DNA of 64,000 nt from Photobacterium proteolyticum (GCF_001939735.1 NZ_MJIL01000101.1:148057-212056), one strand, 5' to 3'; positions 16,197-24,313 are shown, numbered from the stretch's first letter. Notes: generated from the sequence alone by a model not told the origin. Made by a program: numbers and translations.

Positions 16197-17213
16197 ATGA
16201 TTGAAGCAGATCGACTTGTTTCGAATGATTTTCCTGTTAGTCGCGAAGATGACATTATTGACCGCGCGATTCGCCCGAAGCTGCTGGACGATTATCAGGG
16301 GCAGGATCATGTCCGTGATCAGATGGAAATCTTTATCAAAGCGGCCAAGCTTCGCGATGAGGCGCTGGATCACCTCTTGATCTTTGGCCCTCCCGGGCTG
16401 GGTAAAACAACATTGGCGAACATTGTTGCCAATGAGATGGGCGTGAGTATTCGGACGACATCAGGCCCGGTGTTGGAAAAGGCGGGCGATCTTGCGGCAT
16501 TGCTGACCAACCTTGAAGAAAACGATGTCCTTTTCATCGATGAGATCCACCGTTTGAGCCCTCAGGTCGAAGAAGTACTATACCCGGCGATGGAAGATTA
16601 CCAGCTGGATATCATGATTGGCGAGGGCCCGGCAGCACGTTCGATCAAAATTGACTTGCCGCCTTTTACCCTGATCGGCGCGACAACACGTGCTGGCTCG
16701 CTGACATCACCGCTGCGTGACCGTTTTGGTATTACCCAGCGTCTCGAGTACTACAAGGTTGACGATCTTAAGGATATTGTACAGCGCAGCTCAAACTGTT
16801 TAGGCCTGTCGATGGAAGAGGCCGGGGCGATGGAAGTGGCCATGCGTGCCCGTGGTACGCCTCGTATTGCCAACCGCTTACTGCGACGCGTCCGCGATTA
16901 TGCAGAGGTGAAAGGGAATGGTCATATCTGTCCGGACATTGCTGCCAAAGCGCTGGATATGCTGGATGTTGACAGCAGTGGCTTTGACTACATGGATCGC
17001 AAGTTGCTAATGGCGATTATCGATAAGTTTATGGGTGGGCCCGTCGGTTTGGATAATCTGGCGGCAGCGATTGGTGAAGAAAAAGATACCATTGAAGATG
17101 TGCTGGAACCGTATTTGATCCAGCAGGGCTTTTTGCAACGTACTCCCCGCGGGCGCATTGCGACCCAGCGTGCGTACCTGCATTTTGGTTTGGATCTTCC
17201 TGAAACCCGTTAA
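16197..17213 (+). CDS. ruvB: Holliday junction branch migration ATPase RuvB
   Basis: The hexameric AAA+ motor that drives branch migration with RuvA. The 338-aa protein shows Walker A (LLIFGPPGLGKTTLANIVA, about residues 61-79), Walker B (DVLFIDEIHRLSP, about 110), sensor 1 (LIGATTRAGSLTSPLRDRF with the arginine finger) and the winged-helix C-terminus (GFLQRTPRGRIATQRAYLHF). It ends the ruvAB operon and converges on nanA across a shared bidirectional terminator. Confidence 0.98.
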   Translation: MIEADRLVSNDFPVSREDDIIDRAIRPKLLDDYQGQDHVRDQMEIFIKAAKLRDEALDHLLIFGPPGLGKTTLANIVANEMGVSIRTTSGPVLEKAGDLAALLTNLEENDVLFIDEIHRLSPQVEEVLYPAMEDYQLDIMIGEGPAARSIKIDLPPFTLIGATTRAGSLTSPLRDRFGITQRLEYYKVDDLKDIVQRSSNCLGLSMEEAGAMEVAMRARGTPRIANRLLRRVRDYAEVKGNGHICPDIAAKALDMLDVDSSGFDYMDRKLLMAIIDKFMGGPVGLDNLAAAIGEEKDTIEDVLEPYLIQQGFLQRTPRGRIATQRAYLHFGLDLPETR

Positions 17214-17240
17214 CTCTATCCACTAGACTGTCAAAAATAG

Positions 17241-17268
17241 AAACGAGGCCCGGAGGCCTCGTTTTTTT
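17241..17268. terminator. bidirectional terminator between ruvB and nanA
   Basis: Stem AACGAGGCC/GGCCTCGTT with loop CGGA and T-runs on the plus-strand side (seven T); the flanking A bases allow use from the minus strand as well. It lies between two converging genes. Confidence 0.85.
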
Positions 17269-17283
17269 ATTCTCTCTTTTCTG

Positions 17284-18180
17284 TTACAGCTGGGTGAAGC
17301 CTGCCGCACGCATTTTGCTGACGACGTCTGCTTTTTGCTCGTCGGTCAGAGGCTTAAGCGGAAGACGAGGATCACCGGCATCAATATCATGCAGTGCCAT
17401 TGCCGCTTTGCCAGCCGCGACTCCGCCGTATTGAACGAGTACTCGGATCAGCGCAATAACACTGTCCATATCTTTATAAACAGCTGCCTGATCGCCTTTG
17501 GTGAAATCGTCGATGATTTTATGGAACAAAGGGGCGGCATAGTTATAAGTACTACCGACAGCGCCGGTTGCACCAACAGCTAAGGCACCCGGCAAGTGCT
17601 CATCAACCCCAAACGGAATATCAAACTTGCCGTTGCAGGCGCGCAGGCAGCGTTGGTACTCGTAAAGATCACCGCTATTAAATTTCAGGCCGTATAGATT
17701 CGGAATGCGCGGCTCTGCCTTGATAAGGAACTGCTCCATATCCAGGTTCACCCCGGACATACCCGAGTGATAATAGTAAAAACCTTTGGAAGGGGCAGCC
17801 GCGGCCACTTGCGCGCAGTAGTCAACGAGATCATCGACAGAGCCGGGTTTGAAGAAACATGGACCAATGGCAGATGTTGCAAAAATGTCGAGCGTTTCAG
17901 CGTGGCGGGTTAATTCCAGGGTATCAACAATACTCAAGGCACCAGTATGGACGGTAATTTTTAGCTTTCCTTCGGCTGCACTTACCCAGCGCTCGGCAAT
18001 AGCCTTACGCTCCTCAACCGAGCAGTGGATACCTTCACCCGTCGTCCCGCAGATATAGACGCCGTTAACACCATCGCTTATCAGGTGTTGGGCGATTTGA
18101 TCAATGACGGAGAAGTTAACATTGCCGTCAGCATTAAACGGCGTATGCGGAGCGGCGATAAGGCCTGTGAGTTTTTCCAT
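17284..18180 (-). CDS. nanA: N-acetylneuraminate lyase
   Basis: NanA splits N-acetylneuraminate into N-acetylmannosamine and pyruvate, the first step of sialic acid breakdown. The 298-aa protein is of the DHDPS/NAL class I aldolase fold: MEKLTGLIAAPHTPFNADG, GVYICGTTGEG (carboxylate-binding GTTGEG), FYYYHSGMSGV with the catalytic Tyr, and LYGLKFNSGDLY with the Schiff-base Lys. GAGGTG precedes the ATG at good spacing. It is divergent from nanR and controlled from a shared 306-nt region holding three operator-like motifs and a CRP-like site. DHDPS is excluded by the NAL-type motifs and the neighbours. Confidence 0.95.
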   Translation of the reverse strand: MEKLTGLIAAPHTPFNADGNVNFSVIDQIAQHLISDGVNGVYICGTTGEGIHCSVEERKAIAERWVSAAEGKLKITVHTGALSIVDTLELTRHAETLDIFATSAIGPCFFKPGSVDDLVDYCAQVAAAAPSKGFYYYHSGMSGVNLDMEQFLIKAEPRIPNLYGLKFNSGDLYEYQRCLRACNGKFDIPFGVDEHLPGALAVGATGAVGSTYNYAAPLFHKIIDDFTKGDQAAVYKDMDSVIALIRVLVQYGGVAAGKAAMALHDIDAGDPRLPLKPLTDEQKADVVSKMRAAGFTQL

Positions 18181-18200
18181 TGTGTGGCACCTCTAAGCAA

Positions 18201-18215
18201 TGAAGCCAAACTTCA
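18201..18215. promoter_or_regulatory. NanR-type operator motif a
   Basis: TGAAGCCAAACTTCA, the first of six 15-bp motifs in the island that share the consensus YGGAGTWAAACTTCA. It lies 21 nt upstream of the nanA start, where bound repressor would block nanA transcription. Assignment to the neighbouring RpiR-type regulator is inference. Confidence 0.55.
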
Positions 18216-18251
18216 TTGTTTGGTTAATATTTGGAGTTTTGGTTTATTCTA

Positions 18252-18266
18252 TGGAGTAAAATTTCA
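18252..18266. promoter_or_regulatory. NanR-type operator motif b
   Basis: TGGAGTAAAATTTCA, 51 bp (about five helical turns) from motif a. This spacing would allow two repressor dimers on the same face of the DNA in front of nanA. Confidence 0.55.
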
Positions 18267-18311
18267 TCTGACAATCATGTTCGAAAGTTTTTTTCTACCG
18301 TGGCTTAAAAA

Positions 18312-18327
18312 TGTGACACCGCTTACA
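18312..18327. promoter_or_regulatory. CRP-like binding site in nanA-nanR divergent region
   Basis: TGTGA (18312-18316), six bases, then TTACA (18323-18327): nine of ten core positions of the CRP consensus, with AA on both flanks. It lies between the divergent nanA and nanR genes, where catabolite control would be expected; in other Vibrio, nan genes are known to be CRP-dependent. Confidence 0.5.
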
Positions 18328-18403
18328 AAGCCTCATTTTTGCGACAATAGTGGATAAAATAGGTGAGGCAAAGGTGATTGGCTGCATATTTTTTCGATAT
18401 CTA

Positions 18404-18418
18404 CGGAGTAATACTTCA
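18404..18418. promoter_or_regulatory. NanR-type operator motif c
   Basis: CGGAGTAATACTTCA, 69 nt before the nanR start, suggesting autoregulation. It matches the island consensus at 13 of 15 positions or better. Confidence 0.55.
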
Positions 18419-18486
18419 CAATAAATGGAGCTCATGGGAAAATCACTGCAACGAATAAGACTTAGTCGATAGCCAGAGGTAGAAGG

Positions 18487-19359
18487 ATGGTTATGCAACA
18501 TATTCCGGCAAAAGCAGGGAAAGTGCTTGATATGATGGGCAGCCTGCATGAGAGCCTGACTCCATCGGCAAGACGTATATCCGATTTTGTCTTGGCCAAT
18601 CCCGCTGAAGTCACCAAGTTGTCCATTGCGGAATTGTCTCACACGGCCAATGTCGGTGAGGCGACGATCATTCGATTTTGCCGCACGCTTGGCTTCAAAG
18701 GATTTCAGGACTTTAAGATGGAGCTGGCCATTGAGCTCTCCAGCCACAGCAAAAATGAGAAATCGATTCTTGATACCGATGTCACCCCAGAAGATGATGC
18801 TGAGCTGATCGGACAGAAACTGCAGACCACGATAAACAGTGTATTAGCTGAAACACTTAACTTGCTCGATTTTACGACCTTAGAGAAAGTGGCTGAGCAA
18901 ATTCGCACCTCGCGGGCTGTTTATTTCTTTGGTGTCGGCTCGTCCGGTATTACGGCAGAGGATGCCAAGAATAAATTTATGCGGATTGGCTATAACGTGG
19001 ATGCACTAACCAATAATCACTTTATGTATATGAAGGCTGCGTTACTGCAGCCCGATGATTTGGCAATAGGTGTGAGCCATTCAGGTAGCTCTGCAGAAAC
19101 CGCCAAGGCGTTGAAACTGGCGAAAGAAACTGGAGCCAAGACAGTTGCGATAACCCACAATCCGCGCTCGACTATTACTGAGCATGCCGATTGGGTGCTG
19201 GTGAACGGTAACCGCCAGGGCAAGCTGCAGGGAGACTCCATTGGTACCAAGATCTCTCAGCTTTTTGTATTGGATTTGGTGTATACGTTGCTGGTCAGAG
19301 ATGATGTTTCCGGCGCTCAGGTCAAGAAGCTAAAGACAACAAAAGCTCTGGAGTCATAG
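18487..19359 (+). CDS. nanR: RpiR/MurR family transcriptional regulator of sialic acid genes (NanR-type)
   Basis: A 290-aa regulator with an N-terminal RpiR helix-turn-helix (SARRISDFVLANPAEVTKLS, then GEATIIRFCRTLGFKGFQDF, residues about 22-75) and a C-terminal SIS sugar-isomerase-fold domain (AVYFFGVGSSGITAEDAKNK and IGVSHSGSSAETAKALKLA, about 140-215). In Vibrio vulnificus the RpiR-type NanR represses nan genes and responds to ManNAc-6-phosphate; the same role is likely here. Two starts compete: ATG 18487 (AGAGGT six bases upstream) and ATG 18493 (AGAAGG six bases upstream). It is divergent from nanA and the first gene of the rightward nan genes, separated from nanE by about 500 nt. Confidence 0.88.
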   Translation: MVMQHIPAKAGKVLDMMGSLHESLTPSARRISDFVLANPAEVTKLSIAELSHTANVGEATIIRFCRTLGFKGFQDFKMELAIELSSHSKNEKSILDTDVTPEDDAELIGQKLQTTINSVLAETLNLLDFTTLEKVAEQIRTSRAVYFFGVGSSGITAEDAKNKFMRIGYNVDALTNNHFMYMKAALLQPDDLAIGVSHSGSSAETAKALKLAKETGAKTVAITHNPRSTITEHADWVLVNGNRQGKLQGDSIGTKISQLFVLDLVYTLLVRDDVSGAQVKKLKTTKALES

Positions 19360-19399
19360 TAGAAGCACTATATTAGGTGCAAAATTTTACTAGAGCCGT

Positions 19400-19428
19400 G
19401 CCCGGCTATTGATAATTAGCCGGGCTTT
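19400..19428 (+). terminator. hairpin after nanR (possible terminator)
   Basis: A 9-bp perfect stem GCCCGGCTA/TAGCCGGGC with an 8-nt loop and a short TTT tail, 40 nt after the nanR stop. The short T-run makes termination partial at best. Confidence 0.5.
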
Positions 19429-19663
19429 AGGTGTATGTGTCAGTTTTGCTCTCGGCTGAGGTTTAGGCTTAGCCTTTCCCAATACTTGCCTTTTCTCACA
19501 TTTAGCTTTCCCGCCATTTGTTTTTTCTTTAAGCATTATCTCTGCTTGTAGAGTGAAGTCGCTTCTTCATCCCAACTACACTTAACATCCCCTACATTTC
19601 TTGTCTGTCAGTCTAAGGTACACCGCTTATCATGAGTGGAGGGTAGCTTTGTAGACACCTATA

Positions 19664-19678
19664 TGGAGTATAACTCCA
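19664..19678. promoter_or_regulatory. NanR-type operator motif d
   Basis: TGGAGTATAACTCCA, a perfect palindrome with 6-bp arms and a 3-bp centre, 190 nt upstream of the nanE start. Its distance from motifs e and f (about 110-145 bp) would suit DNA looping; that is inference. Confidence 0.6.
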
Positions 19679-19780
19679 TTGCGATCTGTGCTGATGACGG
19701 TAAAGTTTGCGCGTGATCGCGTTTATTGTGAAGTTTTTGGTCAAAAGTGGGCTTGAGATCGCTGTTTTGAGTTAAAGGTG

Positions 19781-19823
19781 TTGAAGTTTAACTCCGCAGT
19801 AAATAAATTGGAGTTAAACTTCA
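19781..19823 (+). promoter_or_regulatory. nanE promoter flanked by operator motifs e and f
   Basis: TTGAAG (19781-19786) and TAAATT (19804-19809) are 17 nt apart and make a plausible sigma-70 promoter. Operator e, TGAAGTTTAACTCCG (19782-19796), covers the -35, and operator f, TGGAGTTAAACTTCA (19809-19823), covers the end of the -10 and the start site. The two form a 13-bp perfect inverted repeat. Binding would physically exclude RNA polymerase. Confidence 0.6.
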
Positions 19824-19855
19824 TTAGTAAATATTATGCCGGAGTGGTGCTACAC

Positions 19856-20566
19856 ATGACTGCCATATCTAAAAACTGCTTTCTTGCCTTGCAACAGGGG
19901 TTTGTTGCTTCCTGTCAGCCTGTTGATGATGGGCCGATGGATTCTCCTGAAATTGTGGCTGCAATGGCGCAGGCTGCCGTTGCTGGTGGGGCTGCTGGCC
20001 TCAGAATTGAGGGGATCGATAACCTGAAAGCCGTTCGAGCGGCTGTATCCGTACCGATTATTGGGATTGTTAAACGCGATCTTGCAGGTTCCGAGGTTCG
20101 CATTACCCCTTATCTTGAAGATATCCGGGCCCTAAAAAGTGCTGGGGCGGACATTATTGCTATTGATGCCACGGAGCGCGAGCGCCCGGTGCCGGTATCC
20201 GAGTTGATCAATGAGATCCACCGACTTGGCTGTATGGCAATGGCTGACTGCGCAACATTTGAAGAGGGAGTGCGCTGCCATCAACAAGGTGTAGAGATTA
20301 TTGGATCGACTTTGTCGGGTTATACCGGTGGTCCGGTTCCCGAGGAGCCTGACTTCGAACTGGTTCGTCGGCTCAAAGAGGTCGGGTGTAATGTGATGGC
20401 GGAAGGGCGTTACAACACACCGGTGCTTGCTCGTAAGGCAATAGAAGCAGGAGCTTTTTGTGTGACTGTCGGCTCGGCAATTACACGTATCGAACACATA
20501 TGTGACTGGTTCCGCTCTGAAGTAGATCTTGGTCGACAGCATGTTTCACAAGCTCAGGCATCGTAG
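19856..20566 (+). CDS. nanE: N-acetylmannosamine-6-phosphate 2-epimerase
   Basis: NanE converts ManNAc-6-phosphate to GlcNAc-6-phosphate in sialic acid catabolism. The 236-aa TIM-barrel protein carries PIIGIVKRDLAGSEVRITPY (catalytic Lys in the IVKRD motif), ADIIAIDATERERP, MADCATFEEG and the phosphate-binding VTVGSAITR near the C-terminus. I chose ATG 19856 because GGAGTGG lies nine bases before it and the protein then has the family length; the upstream ATG at 19778 adds 26 residues that overlap operators. nanK starts 8 nt after its stop. Confidence 0.95.
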   Translation: MTAISKNCFLALQQGFVASCQPVDDGPMDSPEIVAAMAQAAVAGGAAGLRIEGIDNLKAVRAAVSVPIIGIVKRDLAGSEVRITPYLEDIRALKSAGADIIAIDATERERPVPVSELINEIHRLGCMAMADCATFEEGVRCHQQGVEIIGSTLSGYTGGPVPEEPDFELVRRLKEVGCNVMAEGRYNTPVLARKAIEAGAFCVTVGSAITRIEHICDWFRSEVDLGRQHVSQAQAS

Positions 20567-20574
20567 GTGTCGTT

Positions 20575-21450
20575 ATGAAAACATATTTAGCCGTTGACCT
20601 GGGTGGAACAAAAATCGCTGCGGCATTGATTCGAAATAATACCATTGTTCGGCGAGAGCAGATAGAAACCCCGTCATCACAATCACCAGCAGCGCTTTCT
20701 GATGCTTTGAAAGCCTTGTTGTTACCTCTTTCTCATGAGGCTGACTCCGTCGCGATTGCCTCGACGGGGATCATCGACAACGGGGCTTTGACAGCACTTA
20801 ATCCGGATAACCTGGGTGGCCTGAATAACTACCCGTTGCAGGACGTTGTTGCTGATATAACGGGGTTGGAGACAGTTGCGATCAATGATGCCCAGGCAGC
20901 GGCATGGGCTGAATATAAGGCGCTGTGCCAACCTGCTGAAAATATGGCTTTTATTACTGTATCGACAGGTGTAGGGGCCGGATTGGTCATTGATGGAAAA
21001 CTACTGGCCGGGCCTCGCGGCGTAGCTGGTCATGCCGGGCATATGCTGGCAGATCCTAATGGGCCGATGTGTGGTTGTGGCCGCAGAGGGTGTGTCGAAA
21101 GCGTGGCATCCGGCAGAGCTATCGCACGAGCGGGAGAAGCTTATTTCGCTGCCGGTTGTAGCGGATATGCGGTTTACCAGCAATTTCTGGCGGGCGATGA
21201 AAATGCCGAGGCGATTATCCACCGCTCTGCAAAGGCGATAGCCAATTTGATTGCTGATCTGACTATCAGCCTTGATCTTGACGTCGTGACGCTCGGTGGC
21301 AGTGTCGGGCTCGCTGAAAACTACCTCGATCTGGTTCAGTCATATTTATCCCAATTGCCTGCAATTTACCAGCCCAGGTTGATCCCGGCAGTAACCGGGG
21401 CAGACGCAGGCCTCATCGGCGTCACCCGATGGGCTGAAGCCAATACCTAA
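20575..21450 (+). CDS. nanK: N-acetylmannosamine kinase (ROK family)
   Basis: NanK phosphorylates ManNAc to ManNAc-6-phosphate with ATP. The 291-aa protein is a ROK kinase: phosphate-binding LAVDLGGTKIAAALI (residues about 4-18), INDAQAAAWAEY with the catalytic Asp, GAGLVIDGKLLAGPRGVAGH and the zinc motif CGCGRRGCVE. The site between nanE and the sialic acid transporter makes ManNAc the likely substrate among ROK kinases. It is part of the nanE-nanK-siaT-nanQ operon, with a 56-nt gap before siaT. Confidence 0.93.
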   Translation: MKTYLAVDLGGTKIAAALIRNNTIVRREQIETPSSQSPAALSDALKALLLPLSHEADSVAIASTGIIDNGALTALNPDNLGGLNNYPLQDVVADITGLETVAINDAQAAAWAEYKALCQPAENMAFITVSTGVGAGLVIDGKLLAGPRGVAGHAGHMLADPNGPMCGCGRRGCVESVASGRAIARAGEAYFAAGCSGYAVYQQFLAGDENAEAIIHRSAKAIANLIADLTISLDLDVVTLGGSVGLAENYLDLVQSYLSQLPAIYQPRLIPAVTGADAGLIGVTRWAEANT

Positions 21451-21506
21451 AACAGAATAAATGAATCAACTTACCTCAACCTACTTTCATTGACAGGAGT
21501 TAAGGC

Positions 21507-23000
21507 ATGGAAATGCATGCATTTGGTACCCTCAATTATATCGTTTTGCTGGTGTATCTCGCCGCCATTATGCTCGTGGGGGTGTATTTTGCGCGTCGCC
21601 AAAAGTCAGCGGATGACTACTTCAAGGCGGGGGGCCGTATCCCCGGCTGGGCTGCCGGGATCAGTGTTTTTGCCACAACATTAAGCTCGATCACCTTTAT
21701 GTCGATCCCGGCCAAGGCCTATACCGGAGACTGGACGTTTCTGATTGGCCAGTACATCGCGATCCTGATTTTGCCGTTCGTGTTTATGTACTATATTCCG
21801 TTCTTCCGTAAGCTGAACCTCACCTCGGCCTATGAGTATCTGGAAAAGCGTTTTGATATCAAGATGCGACTGTTTGCCAGCATCTCTTTTATGCTGTTTC
21901 ACATCGGTCGTATTGCAATCATTACCTACCTGACGGCGCTGGCACTTATCCCTTTCATCGATATCAACCCGCTGACCATTGTCTTCCTGATTGGTGTTCT
22001 GTGTATTATTTATACCTTTATGGGCGGGATTGAAGGCGTTATTTGGACCGATGTGATCCAGGGGATAATGCTCTCTGTGGCTGCGGTGATGATTTTTGTC
22101 ATGATCTGTTTCAATGTCGATGGCGGAATGACCGAGATATTCAGCATGTCAGCACAGGCCGACAAGTACTTCCCGTCGGAAAAGTTTGCCTGGAGCTGGT
22201 CTGAAAGTACGATTCCGGTACTGATGATAGGGTTCCTGTTCGCCAGTCTGCAGCAATTCACGGCCAGCCAGGATGTTGTCCAGCGCTACATCGTAACCGA
22301 TTCCATTGATGAGACAAAAAAGGCCCTGGTGACAAATGCAAAGCTGGTTGCCTGCATCCCGGTATTCTTCTTTGCGGTAGGGGCGGCGCTATACGCCTAT
22401 TACACTCAAAATCCGTCGTTACTGCCTGAAGACTTTAATACCGGCGGGATCCTGCCTTTCTTCGTCATTTCGCAGATGCCAGCCGGGATTGCCGGGCTTA
22501 TCATTGCCGCTATTTTTGCCGCATCACAATCAAGTATTTCTAGTAGCCTGAACAGTATCTCGGCCTGTTTCACTTCTGATATCTACAACCGTCTCGGCAC
22601 GACCAAGACGCCGGAAGAGAATCTGAAGGTAGGGCGAATCGTGACAGTGCTGGCCGGTGTCTTTGGCGTACTGGCATCAACCTATCTCATCATGTCGAAT
22701 GAAAGCGAACTGTGGGATGCCTTTAACAGCCTGATTGGCTTAATGGGCGGCCCGATGACAGGTCTGTTCATGCTGGGCGTCTTTGTACGCAGAGCCAATG
22801 CCAATAGTGCTTTGGCTGGTGTGGTTGCCGCCGTTGCCTCGGTGCTGTGGGTTCGCTCGACAACCGATCTGAACTTCTTCTTCTATGGTGTTATCGGTAC
22901 CCTGGTGGTGGTCATCGTCGGCTATCTGACTGCGCCACTATTCAAAAACACTCACGCGAAAGAAGAGATTGAAGCCCTTACGATTCAGGGCCAAAACTAA
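21507..23000 (+). CDS. siaT: sodium/sialic acid symporter (SSS family, SiaT-type)
   Basis: A 497-aa inner-membrane transporter of the sodium:solute symporter family with about 13 TM segments. It resembles the characterised Proteus SiaT: N-terminus near FGTLNYIVLLVYLAAIMLVG, KSADDYFKAGGRIPGWAAG, SVFATTLSSITFMSIPAKAY (Na+ site region), LTSAYEYLEKRFD and MGGIEGVIWTDVIQG. It brings N-acetylneuraminate into the cytoplasm for NanA. Vibrio species often use a TRAP system (SiaPQM) instead; here the SSS transporter takes that place within the operon. AGGAGTTAAGG gives a strong ribosome binding site before ATG 21507. Confidence 0.92.
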   Translation: MEMHAFGTLNYIVLLVYLAAIMLVGVYFARRQKSADDYFKAGGRIPGWAAGISVFATTLSSITFMSIPAKAYTGDWTFLIGQYIAILILPFVFMYYIPFFRKLNLTSAYEYLEKRFDIKMRLFASISFMLFHIGRIAIITYLTALALIPFIDINPLTIVFLIGVLCIIYTFMGGIEGVIWTDVIQGIMLSVAAVMIFVMICFNVDGGMTEIFSMSAQADKYFPSEKFAWSWSESTIPVLMIGFLFASLQQFTASQDVVQRYIVTDSIDETKKALVTNAKLVACIPVFFFAVGAALYAYYTQNPSLLPEDFNTGGILPFFVISQMPAGIAGLIIAAIFAASQSSISSSLNSISACFTSDIYNRLGTTKTPEENLKVGRIVTVLAGVFGVLASTYLIMSNESELWDAFNSLIGLMGGPMTGLFMLGVFVRRANANSALAGVVAAVASVLWVRSTTDLNFFFYGVIGTLVVVIVGYLTAPLFKNTHAKEEIEALTIQGQN

Positions 23001-23082
23001 CCGCTTGATTTGAATTTCCTCCAATTCCCCCGGAAGGCTTAAGTCTTGATGGCTTAGGTCTTCTCTTTTAGAGAGTCAGACA

Positions 23083-23562
23083 ATGATATTAGGTCATATA
23101 GAACAGCCGGAGAGCTATGCCTTTCTTCCTGGTGCAATAAAAAAGAGCCTCGACTATTTACGCGCTACCGACTTACAGGCACTTGAGCCTGGTCGGCATG
23201 ATATTGATGGCGACAAGATCTTTGCTAATGTGATGGCATTTGAAACTACTAATGCCAATGAGAAACTGGCCGAGGTCCACAAGGAGTATATCGATATCCA
23301 GTACTTGATATCAGGTACCGAGCGAATTGGCTTTGGCCTGCCGTCAGCGGCTAATCAGGTAGCCAAAGAATATGATCAAGCGGACGATTACTATCTGGTT
23401 GAAGGTATGGAGTGCGAATCTGAAGTGAACCTCGGACCGGATATGTTTGCCATATTTTTCCCGGAAGAACCTCATAAGCCGGGTTGCCGTTGTCAGAGCA
23501 GAAGTTCTATCAAGAAAGTGGTGGTCAAGGTACATAAAAGTTTATTGGCCGCCAGTGCATAG
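23083..23562 (+). CDS. nanQ: YhcH/NanQ family sialic acid anomerase
   Basis: A 159-aa cupin-like beta-barrel protein of the YhcH/YjgK/YiaL family. E. coli NanQ (YhcH) speeds the interconversion of sialic acid anomers so that NanA receives the open/alpha form. Conserved residues seen are EVHKEYIDIQYLISGTERIG, the FFPEEPHKPGC segment with a metal-ligand His, and KKVVVKVH at the end. It is the last gene of the nan operon, 82 nt after siaT, and is followed by a bidirectional terminator. Confidence 0.9.
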   Translation: MILGHIEQPESYAFLPGAIKKSLDYLRATDLQALEPGRHDIDGDKIFANVMAFETTNANEKLAEVHKEYIDIQYLISGTERIGFGLPSAANQVAKEYDQADDYYLVEGMECESEVNLGPDMFAIFFPEEPHKPGCRCQSRSSIKKVVVKVHKSLLAASA

Positions 23563-23612
23563 GGATAGCCTTTCACCTTCAGTGAGCCGGTTGGACTAAA
23601 GTGAGTAGGCAT

Positions 23613-23643
23613 AAAAAAACGAGGCACGATGGCCTCGTTTTTC
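23613..23643. terminator. bidirectional terminator between nan operon and upstream-cyd small-ORF unit
   Basis: Stem AAACGAGGC/GCCTCGTTT with extended A and T runs on either side (loop ACGATG). It can end the nanQ transcript on the plus strand and a leftward transcript that starts near 23960 on the minus strand. Confidence 0.85.
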
Positions 23644-23787
23644 GTTTTTGCTAATCCCAGAGCATATTAATCGCTTAACGTGTTCCTGTTCCGTTTACAT
23701 TACGTTGACAATTCACATAGTGGCCTTGAGCCCTTTGAGTTTTGCCAAGTGAGTTAACGGCGATTAATGGGGCGTTTTTAGCCCAAT

Positions 23788-23862
23788 TTAATGATTGCTT
23801 TTGTACAACTCGGCAAAGCTTGGTTGGTACAGGGCAATCACTTTTTCAAAAATACGAGCCAT
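23788..23862 (-). CDS. candidate 24-residue small protein
   Basis: An ORF of 24 codons (begins MARIFEKVIALYQPSFAELY) with a strong ribosome binding site GAGGAAG, five bases before the ATG, and a plausible promoter and structured leader upstream. The peptide is amphipathic-helix-like in the first half and has no clear TM segment. A terminator at 23613-23643 closes the predicted transcript of about 350 nt. I do not recognise the peptide. It could be translated from a dual-function RNA; the alternative is a chance ORF in a small RNA. Confidence 0.45.
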   Translation of the reverse strand: MARIFEKVIALYQPSFAELYKSNH

Positions 23863-23972
23863 AACTACTTCCTCAATCTAAAAACAATTCTGATGGGGAA
23901 ACAGCTTACAACCCGCCTAAAAGACGTCTTTTACTGTCTGGGCGGCTTAATCTGTTTCTGACGCTGATTATA
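23863..23972 (-). promoter_or_regulatory. promoter and structured leader of the small-ORF transcript
   Basis: On the minus strand a -10 TATAAT (plus 23967-23972) is followed by a leader of about 95 nt. The leader contains a 14-bp palindrome, AAAAGACGTCTTTT, enclosed by complementary GCCGCC/GGCGG blocks, so it can fold into a nested hairpin. The -35 is weak (TTTTGC at 16 nt spacing). No known riboswitch class is recognised. Confidence 0.4.
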
Positions 23973-24263
23973 GATATTTATTTGTCATGCAAAAGCGAGA
24001 TAAATTCTGTTTTGACATTAATTTTTCTAATCTGAAATATTATGACTATGTTCTCGCATATTAATGTTTTATAGCTTTTATAGAGAGTTGCCTGAGTGAT
24101 TTATTGATACTGTGATCTCGATAGCCCTGTTTTTTCTAAGCCATTTCTTTGATGAATATGACGATTTAAAACAGATTGTGACCATGTATTAACTGGTCGT
24201 TTTTAGTATGAAAGATCGTGTTTTTTTCTATTCACAGAGAGATTTATCTAGTTGTGGCTTTGG

Positions 24264-24277
24264 TTGATCTAAATCAA
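24264..24277. promoter_or_regulatory. FNR box 1 upstream of cydA
   Basis: TTGATCTAAATCAA matches the FNR consensus TTGAT-N4-ATCAA exactly. It lies 312 nt before the cydA start codon. Confidence 0.7.
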
Positions 24278-24313
24278 TTAAAATCGATGTGTATAAATCT
24301 TGAGCGGCGTTTC

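Larger units (their letters stand above)
19360..19855. other. nanR-nanE intergenic region (terminator, three operators, promoter)
   Basis: No gene is seen. The stretch holds a hairpin after nanR, a perfect palindromic operator at 19664 and a pair of facing operators at 19782-19823 around a predicted promoter. The open frame of nanE could be read from an ATG at 19778, but that ATG overlaps the operator and lacks a ribosome binding site, so this part is treated as non-coding. Confidence 0.6.

Noticed and set aside
19778..19855. Earlier start of nanE at 19778
   Set aside because: The ATG overlaps an operator and promoter and has no ribosome binding site, while 19856 has GGAGTGG and matches the family length.
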